Below the pieces are notes generated by a model that ran no database searches, was not told the origin of the DNA, and saw only the letters and a program-made list of their open reading frames with translations. This document shows, in pieces, positions 1-12,964 of a stretch of 64,000 nt of DNA (position 1 is the first letter of the stretch; the number at the start of each line of letters is the position of its first letter). This stretch comes from Polytrichum commune (Eukaryota; Streptophyta; Polytrichopsida; Polytrichales; Polytrichaceae), in assembly GCA_950295325.1 (NCBI GenBank), contig OX485807.1, positions 186,501 to 250,500 on the forward strand, in the 5' to 3' direction. A program made the translations under genes and the position numbers.

Positions 1-1843
1 GATGCGTACCTTAGCCGTGCTCCCTCCAATCCTAAATGGAAGGCTTAAGGTTAGTTAATTTACCTCAATTTTCCTCGGTTGATTTGGGCTTGATGTAGGC
101 CGAGCCGCTACCTCCTTCCTTGCTCCACTTTCCGAGCGTCGACCTTGTCTCCTTCTTTGTAACTAGTTTGGTAGTAAGCGTACCTTAGTTAACAATTAAA
201 ATATAAAGTGTTATTCTGCCCTGTAATTTAATCCTAAGCATAATATTTATATTTAGTGCACCAAATTATCTTTCCAATGATCTAAAAATCACTCTAATCG
301 GATAAGAAATGCAAAAGTTATGAGGGTTGGAAGTGTGAGGTCGATTCAACCGACCCTTCCAACCCACCTATCTACCTTCTAACTTCAAGAATTCATAGCA
401 CATTCCTTACTACTTGGATCTAGGCTTTCCTTATACCATTGGAAAGCTATGAACAAGCTCTAACTAGAAAAATTATGACATCAGCAGGTTAAGCTAATAG
501 AAATTCAGCGGACTCCTTGTAACACAGCAGTCAATCAAGAAGGCTTAAACTATGTATCTCGCCTTCAACAATTCATATCTAATTCAAATCTTAGTCAAAT
601 CAAACGTTCTATATGACCCTGGAGAGATATTAAAAATATGTATTTGATAAAAATATGTGATTAGAAAGGTAAGCCGAAGTGAACCCAGCAGGTCCTCTGT
701 AATGCAGCAGTCAACCAAAAGTTCTCAAACTATGTGTCCCATCTTGTACAATTCATATCTAATTCAAATCATGCTCAAATCAAATGTTCTAAGCCATTTT
801 GGAAAGCTACACAAAAGTTCTACTTGGGAAAAATATAATTTCTTGGAATTAAAATTCCTATTGGGCTCGCAGGTCTGATCCAGCAGCCGCTACCCACAAG
901 ACCACCCAGTTTTTCTACTCCATCTTTGAAAATCCATAACTAATTGTCATCTCAACCAAATCACAAATGGGAAACGGCTATGGATACCTATATGAAATCT
1001 CTCTAAGAGAAAAATGATAAGTATCTTGTTCTAGCTTTTGAACTAAGCCTTCAGGGCATTGGCAGATGAGGTCTATAATGCCTCTACTCAAAACTCTACC
1101 ATCCAACCTACCTCTACAAAGGAAGGAATAATTTTGTTGGTGTGTTAATAAACACACAACCTAACTAGGAGAGAGAGAGTAGAGAAGGTTCTCAAGCCTT
1201 TCTTTTAGACCATTGAGAATACATGCTAAAGGATTTTTTCCTAACTACATTGAAGCAGGGCTTCGCCCAAAACTAAAGAAAGAGAGAGAGCTACAAGGTG
1301 GAAGGAGGGGTTTTTAAACCCTCTCACAAAAGGGTTGGACCCCTCCTCCACCGGATCCATTTTTCAAACCCTTTCCCGAAATTTTGGCTCGGGGGTTTTC
1401 CCGGTTGAGGTTGCCACCCTCTCGCCGAGGTGGTTCCGACAAAAAACCTTTAGAAATCTTTCTAATTTTTCCGCCATCGAGTTGGCAAGGGGGCAAGTGG
1501 GCAAGTATCCCCCTTGCTCTCTTTCTTTTTTTCTTCAAAATTCTTCACGCCGATTTTATCTTCTTACGTAAAACACCTCCAATAATCTTGTGTGCCTCAT
1601 ACTAACTAATAAACTAACACTTGCTTAGCTAGCATTTACTAACATTTGCTTAATAGCTAGCATCTACTAATATTTGCTTAGCTAGTTGTTTTTACTAGCT
1701 AGCACATTTGTTCTACTTTGCTATCTTCTAGCACTACTTAGTTTCATTTTGACCTTCCTTCTTCTAGGCTAAATGCTAACTGAACTAATTTTTCCTAAAT
1801 TCCCTATCAATTCTAACTTTTAATGCTAACATTCTAACTAAAA
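1..1843. repeat. Retrotransposon-like non-coding debris
   Basis: I found no credible gene here. Between about 300 and 1030 there are three to four diverged copies of a roughly 165-bp block, each carrying variants of AATTCATATCTAATTCAAATC followed by GGAAAGCTA and AAAAATTATGA. A GC-richer block with long C and G runs lies at 1290-1560, and short AGCTAGCATTTACTAACATTTGCTT-like direct repeats at 1610-1700. This texture is typical of LTR or untranslated parts of plant LTR retrotransposons, and it directly precedes a copia coding remnant. Assignment to a particular element is inference; no terminal repeat pair could be defined. Confidence 0.4.
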
Positions 1844-2548
1844 GTGATCCCGCAGAGTGGTGGACCACTCAAAGGGTTCACATTCATCTCCCTCCTCACC
1901 TATGCGGTCAACCATGCTACTAAATTTTGTGAGAAACCCATAAGCATGCACTGGACATCGGTTAAGAGGATTCTACGATATTTACAAGGTACCTCAGATT
2001 TCAGCATTGTCTATCAACGACAATCCTCTGCCCCACAACTCAAAGGTTTTTGTGATGCTGACTGTGGAGGGGATATTGACACTCGTAGATCAAGATCTGG
2101 TTACATTTTCAAACTTGGGTCTGGTCTTATCGCCTGGAGTTCTCAGGGACAGAAGTGCACGGCGCAGTCCACCACTGAAGCATAATACATTGCTGCATGC
2201 ATGGCCACCAAAGAAGCTATTTGGTTAAGACGCTTATTTCATAGTATTGGGTACACACAAACGGCTCCCACACCGTTGTTCAGCGATAATCAGAGCGCCA
2301 TCCGGTTAGTAAAAAACCCTGAATACCACAAACGCACCAAACACATTGACATTCAATATCATTTCATTCGAGAGAAGTTTGAGCATGGAAAAATAGACAT
2401 TTCCTACATCTCCACCGATCAACAGCTCGCAGATATTATGACCAAAGCTTTACCACGTGACAAGTTTGAAAGATTTCGCACTAACCTCCCAATGGCCTCA
2501 CTTAAGGACATACAAGCTTTACCAGATCTCAACCAAGGAGAGGGTTAG
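1844..2548 (+). pseudogene. Ty1/copia polyprotein remnant: end of reverse transcriptase and RNase H
   Basis: The reading frame encodes the C-terminal part of a copia polyprotein. The region after reverse transcriptase includes W-T-S-V-K-R-I-L-R-Y-L-Q-G-T, and RNase H follows with F-C-D-A-D, the R-S-R-S-G-Y block and the S-T-T-E-A box. The frame continues through the D-N-Q-S-A-I and H-I-D-I-Q-Y-H motifs to the usual D-I-M-T-K-A-L-P end. A TAA at 2183-2185 interrupts it where the conserved glutamate after S-T-T-E-A should be. Everything upstream (gag, protease, integrase, RT palm) is missing on this strand, so this is a dead, 5'-truncated copy. Confidence 0.9.
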
Positions 2549-3378
2549 AAGACTTAGCTCTATGGACACTACAACATTAGCACAGATGAGGTTTCGACGA
2601 TTTCGATCTACAGACACACCGACATCAACACAGCAGCGGCTTCGACGATTCAGTTCTACACTCATTTCAACATGAAGCAAAGAACTCAACAAAGGAGAGG
2701 TTTCGGCAGACTTAGCTCCAAGCGTTCACAAACTTAGCTATTCACACACCACAACTGGAAGCAGTACGAGCTGTGGAAGCAGTGGGAGTTTTTACATCAT
2801 TCTCACTATGTATTTTACTTACATGCTTACTTTAGTTACTACTTTAGTTGGGTTTTAAGTCCTATCAGCTTGCCGTCTTTCTTTTTACCTATTTTTCTTT
2901 CACCTTCACCGTCTTTTTGGTTTTCTCCAGTCCGTTCCATCATTTTAGGTTTTCTTTCATCATTCATTCTGGAGATTCTGTCATCATTACTTCATTTTGA
3001 TCTTATTTTTTTTCCATCATTAATTGTAATTGACAAGGGAGAGTTTTACGGCAATGCAACCACTTAATTAATTAGCAAGTGGGAGTATTAGTTTATTGTA
3101 ATTAATTGTGATTAGTAACTAGTAAAACATGCCACGTCAGCAACCTTCATCTCCGAACATCTGGAACCTTCATCCCCGGACTTCCTTCGCGAAGCTTCTG
3201 GACACCTTCACCCGGCGATAAGAACTCAGGCACAAAGAAAATAGAGAGGTAGTTATTGCTGACATTATCTAGGTTACACAACACATTGTAGAGACTGACA
3301 TATTACAAGTAGATAGTTAGTTTTTAAGCAGATAGTTACATACACGTGTTCTACTTATATTGCAATAATTCTGTATTA
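2549..3378 (+). repeat. 3' untranslated region and probable LTR of the plus-strand copia remnant
   Basis: No coding signal is seen. Short tandem variants of TTTCGACGATT and ACACACC occur at 2590-2710. A polypurine-like AGCAAGTGGGAG ends near 3085, the position expected for the plus-strand primer just before a 3' LTR. The sequence from about 3085 to 3378 is therefore the likely LTR. It stops abruptly where the oppositely oriented copia coding remnant begins. The LTR ends are not proven, because the partner LTR is absent from the window. Confidence 0.45.
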
Positions 3379-5415
3379 CTATGTGTGAATACAAAGTGTT
3401 TTGTGTCTATCTTCATCTTGATTCGATTCGTGAGGTATATAGTCCCTTTGTGTATGATTAGAACCGTCACTCAAAGATGGCATGCTTACACTTGGTTTGT
3501 CAGTTGATGCTGCTGGTGCAATCTGAGAATGTGGGATAGAAACTGCAACACTTTCAATATGGGGTTCTATGGATTTAGGCATGATGTCTACGGTTTGAAT
3601 ACCCATAGTCTCATGTATAACAACATCCACCCCAACATAAATCCTCTTGGTACTGGGGTCCCAAAGTCGATATGCTCTCCTTTTTTGGTCATACCCGACT
3701 AGTAGAAGCTTCTGACTCTTAGCATCTAACTTGGTTCTGTGTTTTTTTGGAATGTGAAGATACGCATCGCTACCAAAAGCTCGGAAATAAGACACATCAG
3801 GTACCTGTCGGAACATTTGTTCGAATGAAGCAGTGTCTGTAAGCTGCCTGTTGACTGTGCGATTCCAGACAAACACGGCTGTGCTAGCAGCTTCGGCCCA
3901 GAGGGTCAAAGGTAAGTCTCTGGAGTGTAGCATACTCCTTGTGGCTTCCACAATGGTCCTATTGTTACGTTCTATGAAACCATTTTGTTATGATGTATAT
4001 GCAGCCAAAAACTCATGTATAATACCTTGCTCTTGGGTATAACTTTCAAATTGATGATTCTTAAACTCTCGCCCTTGGTCTATCTTAATCCTTTGGATAT
4101 CAACCTGAAGCTTTTGCTTCATCAATGAATATAGTTGCTTCAAATAGGTTAGAGCTGCTGATTTTGTTTTCAAAAAGAAAATAACCATGTAGCTTGTATT
4201 GTTATCCTTACATAGCATGAAATAGGATGCTCCTCCCAAAGATATAGTACTCATGGGGCCGCACAAGTCTATGTGAAAATACGTACCAGGTGCAGTATCT
4301 CTTTCCTTTTCTGGAAGTGTCGGGTAAGTGTTTACTTGTTGTTTGCCAAGTACACAACCTTCACAAAAAAAATTGTCAGTCTTCTTGTTTGTATTAACAT
4401 GCCATGAACTGCCTTCTCAGTTTGCCATAGTGTGTGTGAGTTGATGTGACAAAAACGATGATGCCATAACTCAATGTTGTCCATCTGTGGCCGTTTGGTA
4501 AAGTGTTTCTCTCCGTGTTTGCTGTAGTCTCCGGCAGTTTATGTAGGCTTATTGGAATCAGACGCTCTGGTTGAGACTCAGTATGCATATGATGTTTCTT
4601 CATCCATAACTATTGCCTTCATCTGTAATTTGTATAGACTGCTCCCTGTGCGTATTCTTGTCAACAGTATGTCTCCATTTCCATTGTTACCAATCATTTG
4701 ACAAGTGTTCTTCATGTAGATAGTGACTACTCCTCTGTCTACAGCTCCTCCGATGGAAAATATATTAGTTCTGAGGTCAGGTATATATAAGACATCATGT
4801 AGAGTTCCATCTAACCATTGGTCATGTGCTTTTCTCTTGATTTTGATGTCTCCCTTTCCTAATACCCACAGGCTCTGTTCATTTGCAATGGCAACTGGCC
4901 ATGTACCCTTGGGTATCTCCTTGAAGTTAATGAAAGCGGCGCGGTTATCTGACATGTGTTCTGTGGCTCCAGCATCAGCATACCATACTTCTTCACTATT
5001 GTCTTTTGCAAGTAATGCTTCCGACAAAAGAGTTCGCAGCATCGACTGTGTGACGAGAGCAACGGTATCTTTTGACTCTATGACTCTTGCTGCACTCTTG
5101 CTTGTCTCAAGTCCTTTGTGGCCATATCTTTTGAAGTCTTTTCTTGAACATATGCCATCCTGCCACCAATGTCCAATCTCTCCACAGCCATGGCATCTAG
5201 ATTTTTTCTTCAATTCTTTGATGCGCTCGCTATTGTATTTGTTTTTTGTGTCTGCTCGTGTGTGTTCATTTCTTCTTCTCTTTCGTACTAACAATGCACT
5301 CTCAGTTTCTTCGCGCTCTCTAGTTCTGATCATATTATATGTTTGGATTAACAATACCTCCGCACATAGCTGTCATCAACCATTCATTCCAAGCACGGTT
5401 GCCTTGATTTGTTGA
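3379..5415 (-). pseudogene. Ty1/copia gag-protease-integrase remnant
   Basis: Read on the minus strand, the order is gag tail, protease, integrase. At about 5200-5130 there is a degenerate zinc knuckle (C-H-G-C-G-E-I-G-H). At about 4990-4950 comes the protease motif W-Y-A-D-A-G-A-T-E-H-M, with alanine where serine is usual. At about 4440-4330 lies a gag-pre-integrase HH/CC-like segment, split by frame changes and stops. The integrase core follows, with K-I-D-Q-G-R-E-F and then W-A-E-A-A-S-T-A-V-F-V-W-N-R at about 3880. A TAA replaces the residue before Q-N-G near 3988. Reverse transcriptase and RNase H are absent beyond 3379. The many lesions show it is dead, and its orientation is opposite to the neighbouring copia piece. 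Confidence 0.9.
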
Positions 5416-6240
5416 GATTTTCTTCTAACGATTGGCCGACTGAGTTGTTGTCCACATTTTGAGGTACAGTCTAACACATACATCTAGTCCTTAAGTTTCA
5501 TTCTATGTAATTATTTGAAAGATGGCTCTGCATATTGGATCTTGAAGTGAGAGATCATAGCACACTAATTTTACCTAACCTGAAGCTTTAGTACAATTTG
5601 AGATTGGGCGTTGATAGACTTGCAATTTGTTGTAGGAGCTACATCATTTCTTCACTTGGGAGTGCGTGAAGGTAGCAAGTGGTGTCCTTTGTGGTGTCCA
5701 AGTATGCTTTTCACTAAAAGGAAACAAATCGCTTCTCACTGCTATTTTGAGCCATTCTAGAGTTGGTGAGTGCTTTTGATCACATAGGACAAGGGTTTCC
5801 TCGATTTGAGTAAGTGAATATTGACGTGTCCACTTGTAGTGCATCAGAGTGCCTTTGCTTGTTTCAAGATGAGTCAGTAGCTTACATAAATTCAAATTTT
5901 TTTGAATGTATATGGCCAATTGTAATCTTGCGATGTGAACATCGTTTACGGTGGTATGGATACTTGGAAATAATTGTCTTGTGTGGCTTCTGGACACATT
6001 GTACATATAGTACACTTAAAATCTATTGCTAGCTAAATGTGCACTGTGAATGATAAACAAATATGCCAATTGGAGCCATTCCTCCTAGCTCACAATTTCA
6101 AACTCTAAATGTTTGTTTTAGTTTCTTCTCAAGGAATGGATCCCAAAGCAACAAGGATGTAGCTCCAAGCAACAAGATTGATGTTGGAACAACAACTAGC
6201 TAACGTGATGGAAAACACGGCTTCTTTAAGCCAAGGGTCT
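5416..6240. other. Intergenic, nothing recognised
   Basis: AT-rich sequence between the copia remnant and the ankyrin-PGG relic. Open frames here are short and show no family motif or codon structure. Confidence 0.5.
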
Positions 6241-7446
6241 GATTTTTTATAGAGATTTGCAAGATGAAGGTTTTCTTGAGGTTGTTAGACGAGTTGTGGA
6301 AATGCTTCGGGCTATTCCAAACCGTACAAATGTGCATGCCCTTCCAGAGACTTAGTGCAAATTTTTGAGAAGTGGAACTTCTCTGCACTTGGCTGTGAAA
6401 ATGGGGGATATAACAATGGTCGCCAAGATCTTGGTAGCAAGAATAGTGGATTTCCATGCCTGCGATCATAGCTATTGGGAAGTCATTGTCGTTCATTATG
6501 GACTTAAGTTTGGAAACATGGACATCGTGAAATTAATGTTTGCCAAACACTTGGAATCAAGGAAGAAGGATGTCAAGGATAATAGGGGTCGTACGGCCCT
6601 ACATTGGGCTATAAGAAGTGGTCCACATGGGAATATTGATATAATGGAATTAATGGTCGTCAAACACATGGAAGTTGGATGTTAATGCCGTGGATGACAA
6701 AGGGAATACAACCCTGTATTTGGCTACAATAGTCGGATGGAGAGAACATATTAACATGGTGAGAGAGCTTCCGAAATGCAAAGACACCATGAGATTGTCA
6801 GAGGAATATAAAAATGGACATACTCCACTTCAAATTGCACATGAGAAGGACGACAAAGATGTCCAAAAAGCATTGATGGAGGATGAATCAGTGCGGCGGG
6901 TATGTTGAGGAGCTCTACAAAGATTGACAAGTGTATGTGGATGTAGCAAATGCCATTCTCGTGGGAGCAACTCTAATTGCAAGTGTTACCTTTGGCTGAT
7001 GGTTGCAACCACCATTGGGCTTAACATCTGATCATGCGGATATTCAACATAATATAGGATTAAGGGCGTCTTGGATCTTCAACAACTCTTCATTCTATTT
7101 TGCCATTGCAACGGTTGTTTTTGGTGCGAGGAGTGTGTTGCCAAGGAGTGTGTATTTTATCAAGCAAACAATGGAGAACCTCCGCAAGAATCTTTTGATA
7201 ACGGCTTTTATGTTGGCATGCACTGTGTTCTTTGTTATAACAACGTTTGGAATAGTAGGGTGTATTGTATTGATGCCAATACTGAAATACCGGTGGTGCA
7301 TGATAGTTCCTACCATTATTGGAAGGCTAGTGTGTTCAATTAGTCTTGGATTCCTATCATGGAATATGTGGGAAGATAGCTTCGGAAGAAATAGTATAGC
7401 ATCTAGAATTAAGTGTAAATGGTATTGTTTAGAAAGTTGGGTGTAA
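6241..7446 (+). pseudogene. Ankyrin-repeat / PGG-domain membrane protein, decayed
   Basis: Plant ankyrin-PGG (ACD6-like) proteins carry N-terminal ankyrin repeats and four C-terminal membrane helices, the first starting in the PGG domain. The relic shows ankyrin signatures in two frames: G-T-S-L-H-L-A-V near 6376 and G-R-T-A-L-H-W-A-I near 6590. A frame change near 6680 leads to G-N-T-T-L-Y-L-A and G-H-T-P-L-Q-I-A. Another change near 6905 leads to the PGG start (V-A-N-A-I-L-V-G-A-T-L-I-A) with a TGA inside the F-G-G-W box near 7000. Three hydrophobic segments follow at 7085-7400. At least two frameshifts and two stops (one near 6356 upstream of the repeats) make it a pseudogene. Confidence 0.8.
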
Positions 7447-10400
7447 GACGGGTGTAAGATGGGTGTAAGTTGGGTAAAGTATCCAAAAAAAATGAGCTCC
7501 TTCTTCTAACGACTTGGCTATTTTAAGTTCTAAGAAAAAATACATTTCAATAATTTGTAGGTTATTTTTATTTATGTATCATTATCATATGTATCATGTA
7601 TTATATACAATGTATCATATACAAGTGTGGAAACCACTGCAATGAAGTACATTGATGAGGGAGTGATTTTTGAAAGTAGTTTTGATGTACTTTATACTCG
7701 ATCAGCAAATGCAAGCTTTTAGAAAGCACACTTAAAGTGCTAGAATACACCTTGAGCATTGACAAAACATGAATCCTCTAGCAGCAAGTCCTTGCTTGTA
7801 TCAATCTATGGTAGGGAGCCTAGTCTACACCACAAACACGAGACCTAACAGCTGCTATGCAGTGAATAACGTTGGCCGATACCTCAAGAATCCCCATGAG
7901 GCCCACATGAACATGAACGTGGCTAATAATGTACATTTAGATGTGTAAAGGGGACTACACATCTTGCCATATGCTACAAATAAGTTATGGGGACAATCAA
8001 CAATTGATATCATTTGTTGATATGGGCTATGCTCGTGACTAGGGACACGAGAATATGAATCTCATGCATAATACACAAATTAGGGAACCCATCTATCAAA
8101 TGGAGATGTAGATGTTAATCAACCCTTGCCATGTCAACAACAGAGACATAATACAAAGTTATGTTTGAAGTAGCAAAGGACATTTGGATACGGGTTCCAA
8201 AAAGGATTGTCTTATTAAAACAATTGTTGTCATTTAAGATAGAAACTTCGGTACTCTTCGAAGCTAGTTTTTTCTTTTCTTTTCTTTTCTTTTGAGTCAT
8301 CTAATTTCAGGCTACAAGGCTCGCATGCAAGTAAACGAGGTAGTTTTTTTTATCCTCTATTTACTATATCTTTATTCGAAAAACGTGTTGATGGATCTTC
8401 TTTTTTCATACAATATATTGGCCTTTCGCAAAACCCATCATAAATCATGTATTTTTCATCCGACATTTTGGATTTTTCATCCACAACTTGTTCCTCATGA
8501 AGTCCCAACCTAGCTTGCAACCAATGCAACCTATTGCCTTAGTGGCTACAAGAGGTGGCATTTTTCTCATTATGTTTCCATATGGTGATTCTCCCAATGG
8601 AATATTGTAGCAAACTAGCCATAAAAAAAGAAAAAATCAAAACCTTGAGGTCAGTGTGAATAAAGTGCATGTCCATGGTGTTACTTTACAACTCATTTAA
8701 TGTGTTTTAAAATTTAATGTTTTCAATTTACATGATTTTAAGCCCTAATTGCCTAAGCGTCCATGTTCTGAATAATGTATAGAATCACTGCTCATGTTCT
8801 CACCCATTGTGATGTATTTGCATTTCTTTTCTTTACATTAATTTTTCAAGTAGTTACCTACTTACCTACACACAAGTGAAGTCGGATTGGGGAATAACCT
8901 AAAATTGAATTTACTAGGTCCTTCCATTCCATGTGGGCTTTCTGTTTGACACAAACATTTCCACAATTTTGAGCTATAAAATGCGCACTAAATTCAAATC
9001 TTTGAGGCTAACATACGAATGAAAGTTCAAGGTGATGGCTCTTCAATGACATCCATATGGTTGGATAAAGTAAGAGTGTTAGAATATGTTTGAATTAAAT
9101 TTAAAAATAAATTATCCTTTTGATTTTATGAAAAATACAAAGTACTCATTATCTTATGAATTTTGGAATGATTGGCCAAAAGTGCACAATGTACAACATT
9201 GAAACATCTTTTGCATAATGTGCATTATTTCAAATGAGCAACTTCACCACTATTGAAGCATGATAATTTCAACCAATCACAATGAAACACTATAAGAGAG
9301 TATAAAAATAATAATTTAAGTGAGTTTTAAAAGAGAAGTGTAAATCCAGTTGAAAATATTTAGGCATTTTATTTCAAATTGAACGGTATGGATGTCTTTT
9401 AATAAAGATGTTCTACATATGCTCTTTAGAGTTGAAACTCAAAAAATTAAAGAAAAATCATTTTAATATACACCTATGTGTTGCCCAAAAGCTCTACATA
9501 TTTAGGGGTTAATAAAAAGTTTATGAGAAAGTTGTAATAATCCATCCAAAATACTATTGAGCATGAAAAATTGAACTAGTTTGATATTACTTTTCATTCC
9601 TTTATACTTCAAATTTGGAAACCATTTGTTACTATAGAATGTTCAGTTATTTTAGTTCTAGATTTCAATCAAAAGAAACATTTTGGAATACCAATTTATA
9701 CTGAAGTAGTTAAAAAACATTAAATTTGACTAAAACAATGTTAGAATCATATCTATATTTATTTTAACTCTTAATATGGTGTATTACTATAATTATGCAA
9801 AATTTTAAATATCATATATGTTTACACAATACAAAGGGATTATGATGAGTTTTAATAATATCCTTGTCCTAAAACCATATGATTTACTAAATTACAGACT
9901 TAATAACATACATGACTATTCATTTCAAGGTAGGGTGCACAAACTTTGGTGGAAATTTGGGCGTGCATTGAATGCACAAGGTGCATAGTTGTCAGATTTT
10001 TTAAAACTTTTTTTAACATATTAAAACTCATTGGTGATATTTTAAAGTATAGATTAGACCAATGGTAAGATTGATGTATATAAACTCTAAAGATACATTC
10101 ATTTTTCTGTCTATAGGGTTTATATTGACAAAAGTACCCTTTTAAACAAGAAGACACAATGAACATGATGAAAGTATGATGATGAATATTGTGCTTGGTC
10201 TCTGTATGTTTTTACTATTTTTTGCAATTTCAACTCAAAGCTCATGTGTGATATCTTAAATAAATTACTGTAATGATTTGAATATATCCAAATCTTCTTG
10301 TACGTGCTTAAAATGCCTAAATGCTAAAAAAAATCCATATTACATAAAAACACAATGTGGAAAATAGTTTAAAACCAAAAATTGCTCAAGAAGTACAATA

Positions 10401-12964
10401 AATGAAATTCTTCTTACACTAGAAGTTTGAAGTTTAAACTTCAAAAATAGTGTTACAAACGGAGTGCATTTGTCAAAAAACAATGTTTATGTGACACCAA
10501 AAAAATATTACAAATGCACTCCATTCTCTAATCTAACAACTTATGTTTTGAAATTAAACATTGTATTTTTATTTTAAGCCCTAAATGCATGGAGCCCTCT
10601 CAAAATATGGCAGTTTTCCAAAGCATACATTATAAAATGCAACTAAGAGGGATATTTTGCACTTGATGTATGAATAAAAATTGTACATTTGAATTTTAGA
10701 TTGTATCTATACGGTTAGATCTATGATTGGGGTTTAGGACATATTTTCATGCCTACATTGTCCATTGTCATGGTTAAACATGTTTTGCGGTAAGAAAGGC
10801 AAAAAACGTTCACTTTCAAAATTTTAATCCTTTTTCTTTTTCTTTTTGGTTGCCAAACGTTACTCAAATTAAGAGGAAAGAAGGGAAGAAGAGAAGGTAA
10901 AACATGAAAAAATAAAATCCCAACTTTTTTCTTTTTTTGCCTATATTAACAACAATAAGCACATCCACTTTTTGGTGCATGATCACTCTTCTTGGTCCAT
11001 GTTTGGTTTACATCTAAGGTACTGAGGCCTTAATGCGTCACCCTCCCTTTGGTGACACCTATTTTAAATCCCTAAGCCATCAAAAAGTGAGTACAACAAG
11101 GCCATCAAGTATGTCATTGATAAAATCAATTAATCATATGCGGCATTAAGTATAAAACAATGCCAATTTGGTCATTCATGATAGTGGTGTAAGAAGGATG
11201 CAAGAACAATTATCTAAGAGCACCGACTTTGGCAAATCACAATGGCTAAATCCGATCAACGAGGTGGTGTCAGAATTGATCCACAAAAGGAAGACAACAC
11301 CTTCATATAATAGAAGGTCCTCACATGTAATAGGGCTAATTTTGTGGTCATTCTCACTTAGCAATCCAACATCACTAGACCCCCTTAGTTAACAATAAAG
11401 GGCTCTTACCTTAAGACAACTTTGAGAATTTCTCTAGGTTGCATATAAATTTATTATTTTCAAATTTTTTTTGTAGGACTCTATAAATCTGCTAATCTAT
11501 GGATTTTTTTTTGAAAATTTAGCAAGCTATGAAGTAGAAAAAGTGTCCCAAAGTGAAGCTTACACCATGGTCACTTGCAATTTTCAGAAATCTGACCATG
11601 GAAATGTGACCTTGAAGTTTGACCGTATTAGAATGCCATCTGACATGGGACAATTTCATGGTCCATGATGTAAACAGCCCTTAAAAGGATACAAATCCCA
11701 ACATTTTGCAGTCTTCAAGCTTAAGACGGTTAAACAGTTAACCTGTTCATTAGTGATGAATTGCAGCTCCCCTACTATATATGATACATTATGTTATTCC
11801 ATTATTGCTCATGGTCATCATCCCTACCTCAAAATATGAAAGAGAATACATGTCCTAATTATATCAAAACTTCTGCTGAAAGCAGGTACTACCACCAAGA
11901 GATAAACAATATTTTGATAACCACCATGAATCCATGATGCATTCAGAGACAATGTCAAAAGCATATTTATTTCCAGTACCATACAGCTGTACAGATGAAT
12001 GTGCATAAACATTTCCAGGACACTCTGCTGTAACCAAAACATCTGAAAGCTTCATTCATTTTTGGAGATTTAAATCTGAAAATCCAAAAAAAGAAATCTG
12101 ATGTTGACTCTTCACCATGTTGAGACACACTCCATGTGTGAGCTTAGTGAAGATTTTCCTTGGAATTAGGGTTTTCTATTTGCATCTGGAGGATGAGGGA
12201 AGGCAGGGTATAAGGGTTTAGGGGTTTAGGGTATAAATGGGAATAAATTTGGGACAGGACTTTTCACTGTACTTCAGATCTGCTAATTGGAACATATCCA
12301 CATATCATTCACTTGTGACCATCAATGACTTGGAAATGAATGCAAAGAACCCCCTCGCTCACCTAGTTCTAGATTGTCCAAAATGTACACATCACGGGTA
12401 GTTTGGAAAAATGTCTGAAACCTATGCTTCTTCAGCTGCTCATGTAAAATATGGACCTTCACACCATTATGTACAAAGAAAAGTAAAGTAACCTGAGTTC
12501 AGAGAAAAGTAAAGCCCTGAGATTTTGTATACATTTAATAGCAAGTGGTGTAGAAACCATTAAGACTCCCTGCACACGGTAGTGACAACTGACCAGGACG
12601 AAAGTATATCCCACTCTGTTATCCACTGACTTTATATCATTGCCACCATTTTTTCACAACTGTTATCTTGGGATGAGGCAACGTCAAGTACATCGACGAG
12701 CATCAGAGCTAGACAACTACTAACTGTAAATTACACAATTCGAAGTATAACCACAAAGGGACCATCTGCTCCAAAAATTTGCTGGTTGTAGATGCATGAA
12801 ATTTCCATAAGGAATATCATCCAGCAATTTGCAAGTTTAAGTATCCAAAGCTGGAAGTGAACATGAATGCACCCACAGGTTTGCAGACGATTTTGTTGGT
12901 TACCTTTCTAAGATGCTTGATTGAATGAGAGTATTGTTTTAAGTGCCCAAGGATAAACAAATTA
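7447..12964. other. Long AT-rich intergenic region
   Basis: About 5.5 kb without a credible gene on either strand. Only short chance frames and homopolymer tracts occur, including a TTTTC tandem at 8270-8293. Text near 12120-12240 includes GGGTTTAGGGGTTTAGGG, a short telomere-like run. The last part, from about 12100, is the 3' flank of the AAA ATPase gene and probably holds its untranslated region. Confidence 0.6.

Noticed and set aside
12200-12235. GGGTTTAGGG run as an interstitial telomere
   Set aside because: Too short and imperfect to count as more than a chance or degenerate telomere-like motif.
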